Shown: positions 5,714 through 5,936 of the stretch, in pieces
How positions within the stretch are numbered: the first letter of the stretch is position 1
Layout: the number at the start of each line of letters is the position of its first letter
DNA from: Pseudomonadota bacterium
GTDB taxonomy: Bacteria > Pseudomonadota > Alphaproteobacteria > Rhizobiales > Xanthobacteraceae
Length of the DNA stretch: 5,936 bases
NCBI GenBank assembly: GCA_023417665.1
Contig: JAEZFA010000183.1
Coordinates: 1-5,936, forward strand
Direction of reading: 5' to 3'
The notes under the pieces: generated by a model
What the model was told of the DNA's origin: nothing
Database searches by the model: none
Seen by the model: only the letters and a program-made list of their open reading frames with translations
Position numbers and translations under genes: made by a program

Positions 5714-5734
5714 CGCCTCGCCTTGTGCGAGGCG
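5714..5734 (+). other. 8-bp hairpin between microprotein gene and tRNA-Ser
   Basis: CGCCTCGC at 5714-5721 and GCGAGGCG at 5727-5734 form a perfect stem with a 5-nt loop. It is not followed by T residues on the plus strand, so it is at most a Rho-assisted or weak terminator for the microprotein transcript. A smaller stem, CAATCC/GGATTG at 5676-5691, precedes it. Confidence 0.4.
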
Positions 5735-5765
5735 GACGGCTTCGTTAAGGAACGGCCCTCTAGAC

Positions 5766-5791
5766 AAGGACCACGGATCGACCCGGTCCTT
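5766..5791 (+). other. 7-bp inverted repeat just upstream of tRNA-Ser
   Basis: AAGGACC at 5766-5772 pairs with GGTCCTT at 5785-5791 across a 12-nt loop, ending 8 nt before the mature tRNA 5' end. It would lie in the precursor's 5' leader or in the promoter region. I could not identify a convincing -35/-10 pair for the tRNA upstream of it. Confidence 0.35.
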
Positions 5792-5799
5792 ATCGGCGC

Positions 5800-5916
<117 letters not shown>

Positions 5917-5936
5917 TTACGCCATCAGATACATAA

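Overview
The window looks like chromosomal core sequence from a high-GC alphaproteobacterium, most likely of the order Hyphomicrobiales (Rhizobiales). The reasons are the gene order rplU-rpmA-acetyltransferase-obgE-proB-proA, the long Lys/Ala-rich tail on ribosomal protein bL21, the strong G/C third-position bias and a TTGACA-N17-CTATCA promoter. The assignment is from memory of these families, and the genus cannot be named. I see no transposase, phage gene, CRISPR array or defence gene.

Layout. All long genes are on the minus strand and read right to left. rplU (bL21) has a good sigma-70-type promoter and a leader of about 100 nt. rpmA (bL27) follows after 48 bp. A strong intrinsic terminator closes the ribosomal-protein unit. 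Next come a GNAT acetyltransferase, a 14-bp perfect hairpin, the ribosome-assembly GTPase gene obgE, proB (glutamate 5-kinase, overlapping obgE by 13 bp) and proA (gamma-glutamyl phosphate reductase, 1 nt after proB and cut off by the left edge of the window). ProB and ProA carry out the first two steps of proline synthesis. bL21, bL27 and Obg all belong to the large ribosomal subunit or its assembly.

Divergently, on the plus strand, the right-hand 620 bases hold two very small tandem reading frames (46 and 39 codons). They encode related single-pass membrane microproteins with a shared LA-x-IL-x-APLLS-x-x-x-PD core, and I do not recognise the family. A complete tRNA-Ser(CGA) gene with encoded CCA follows, then an imperfect hairpin that begins inside the tRNA 3' end.

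The main points for a second look are the paralogous microprotein pair, the large palindromic terminator that is sometimes liable to be translated as the N-terminus of the acetyltransferase, the hairpin in front of obgE, and the rplU leader. The rest is ordinary, conserved core genome.
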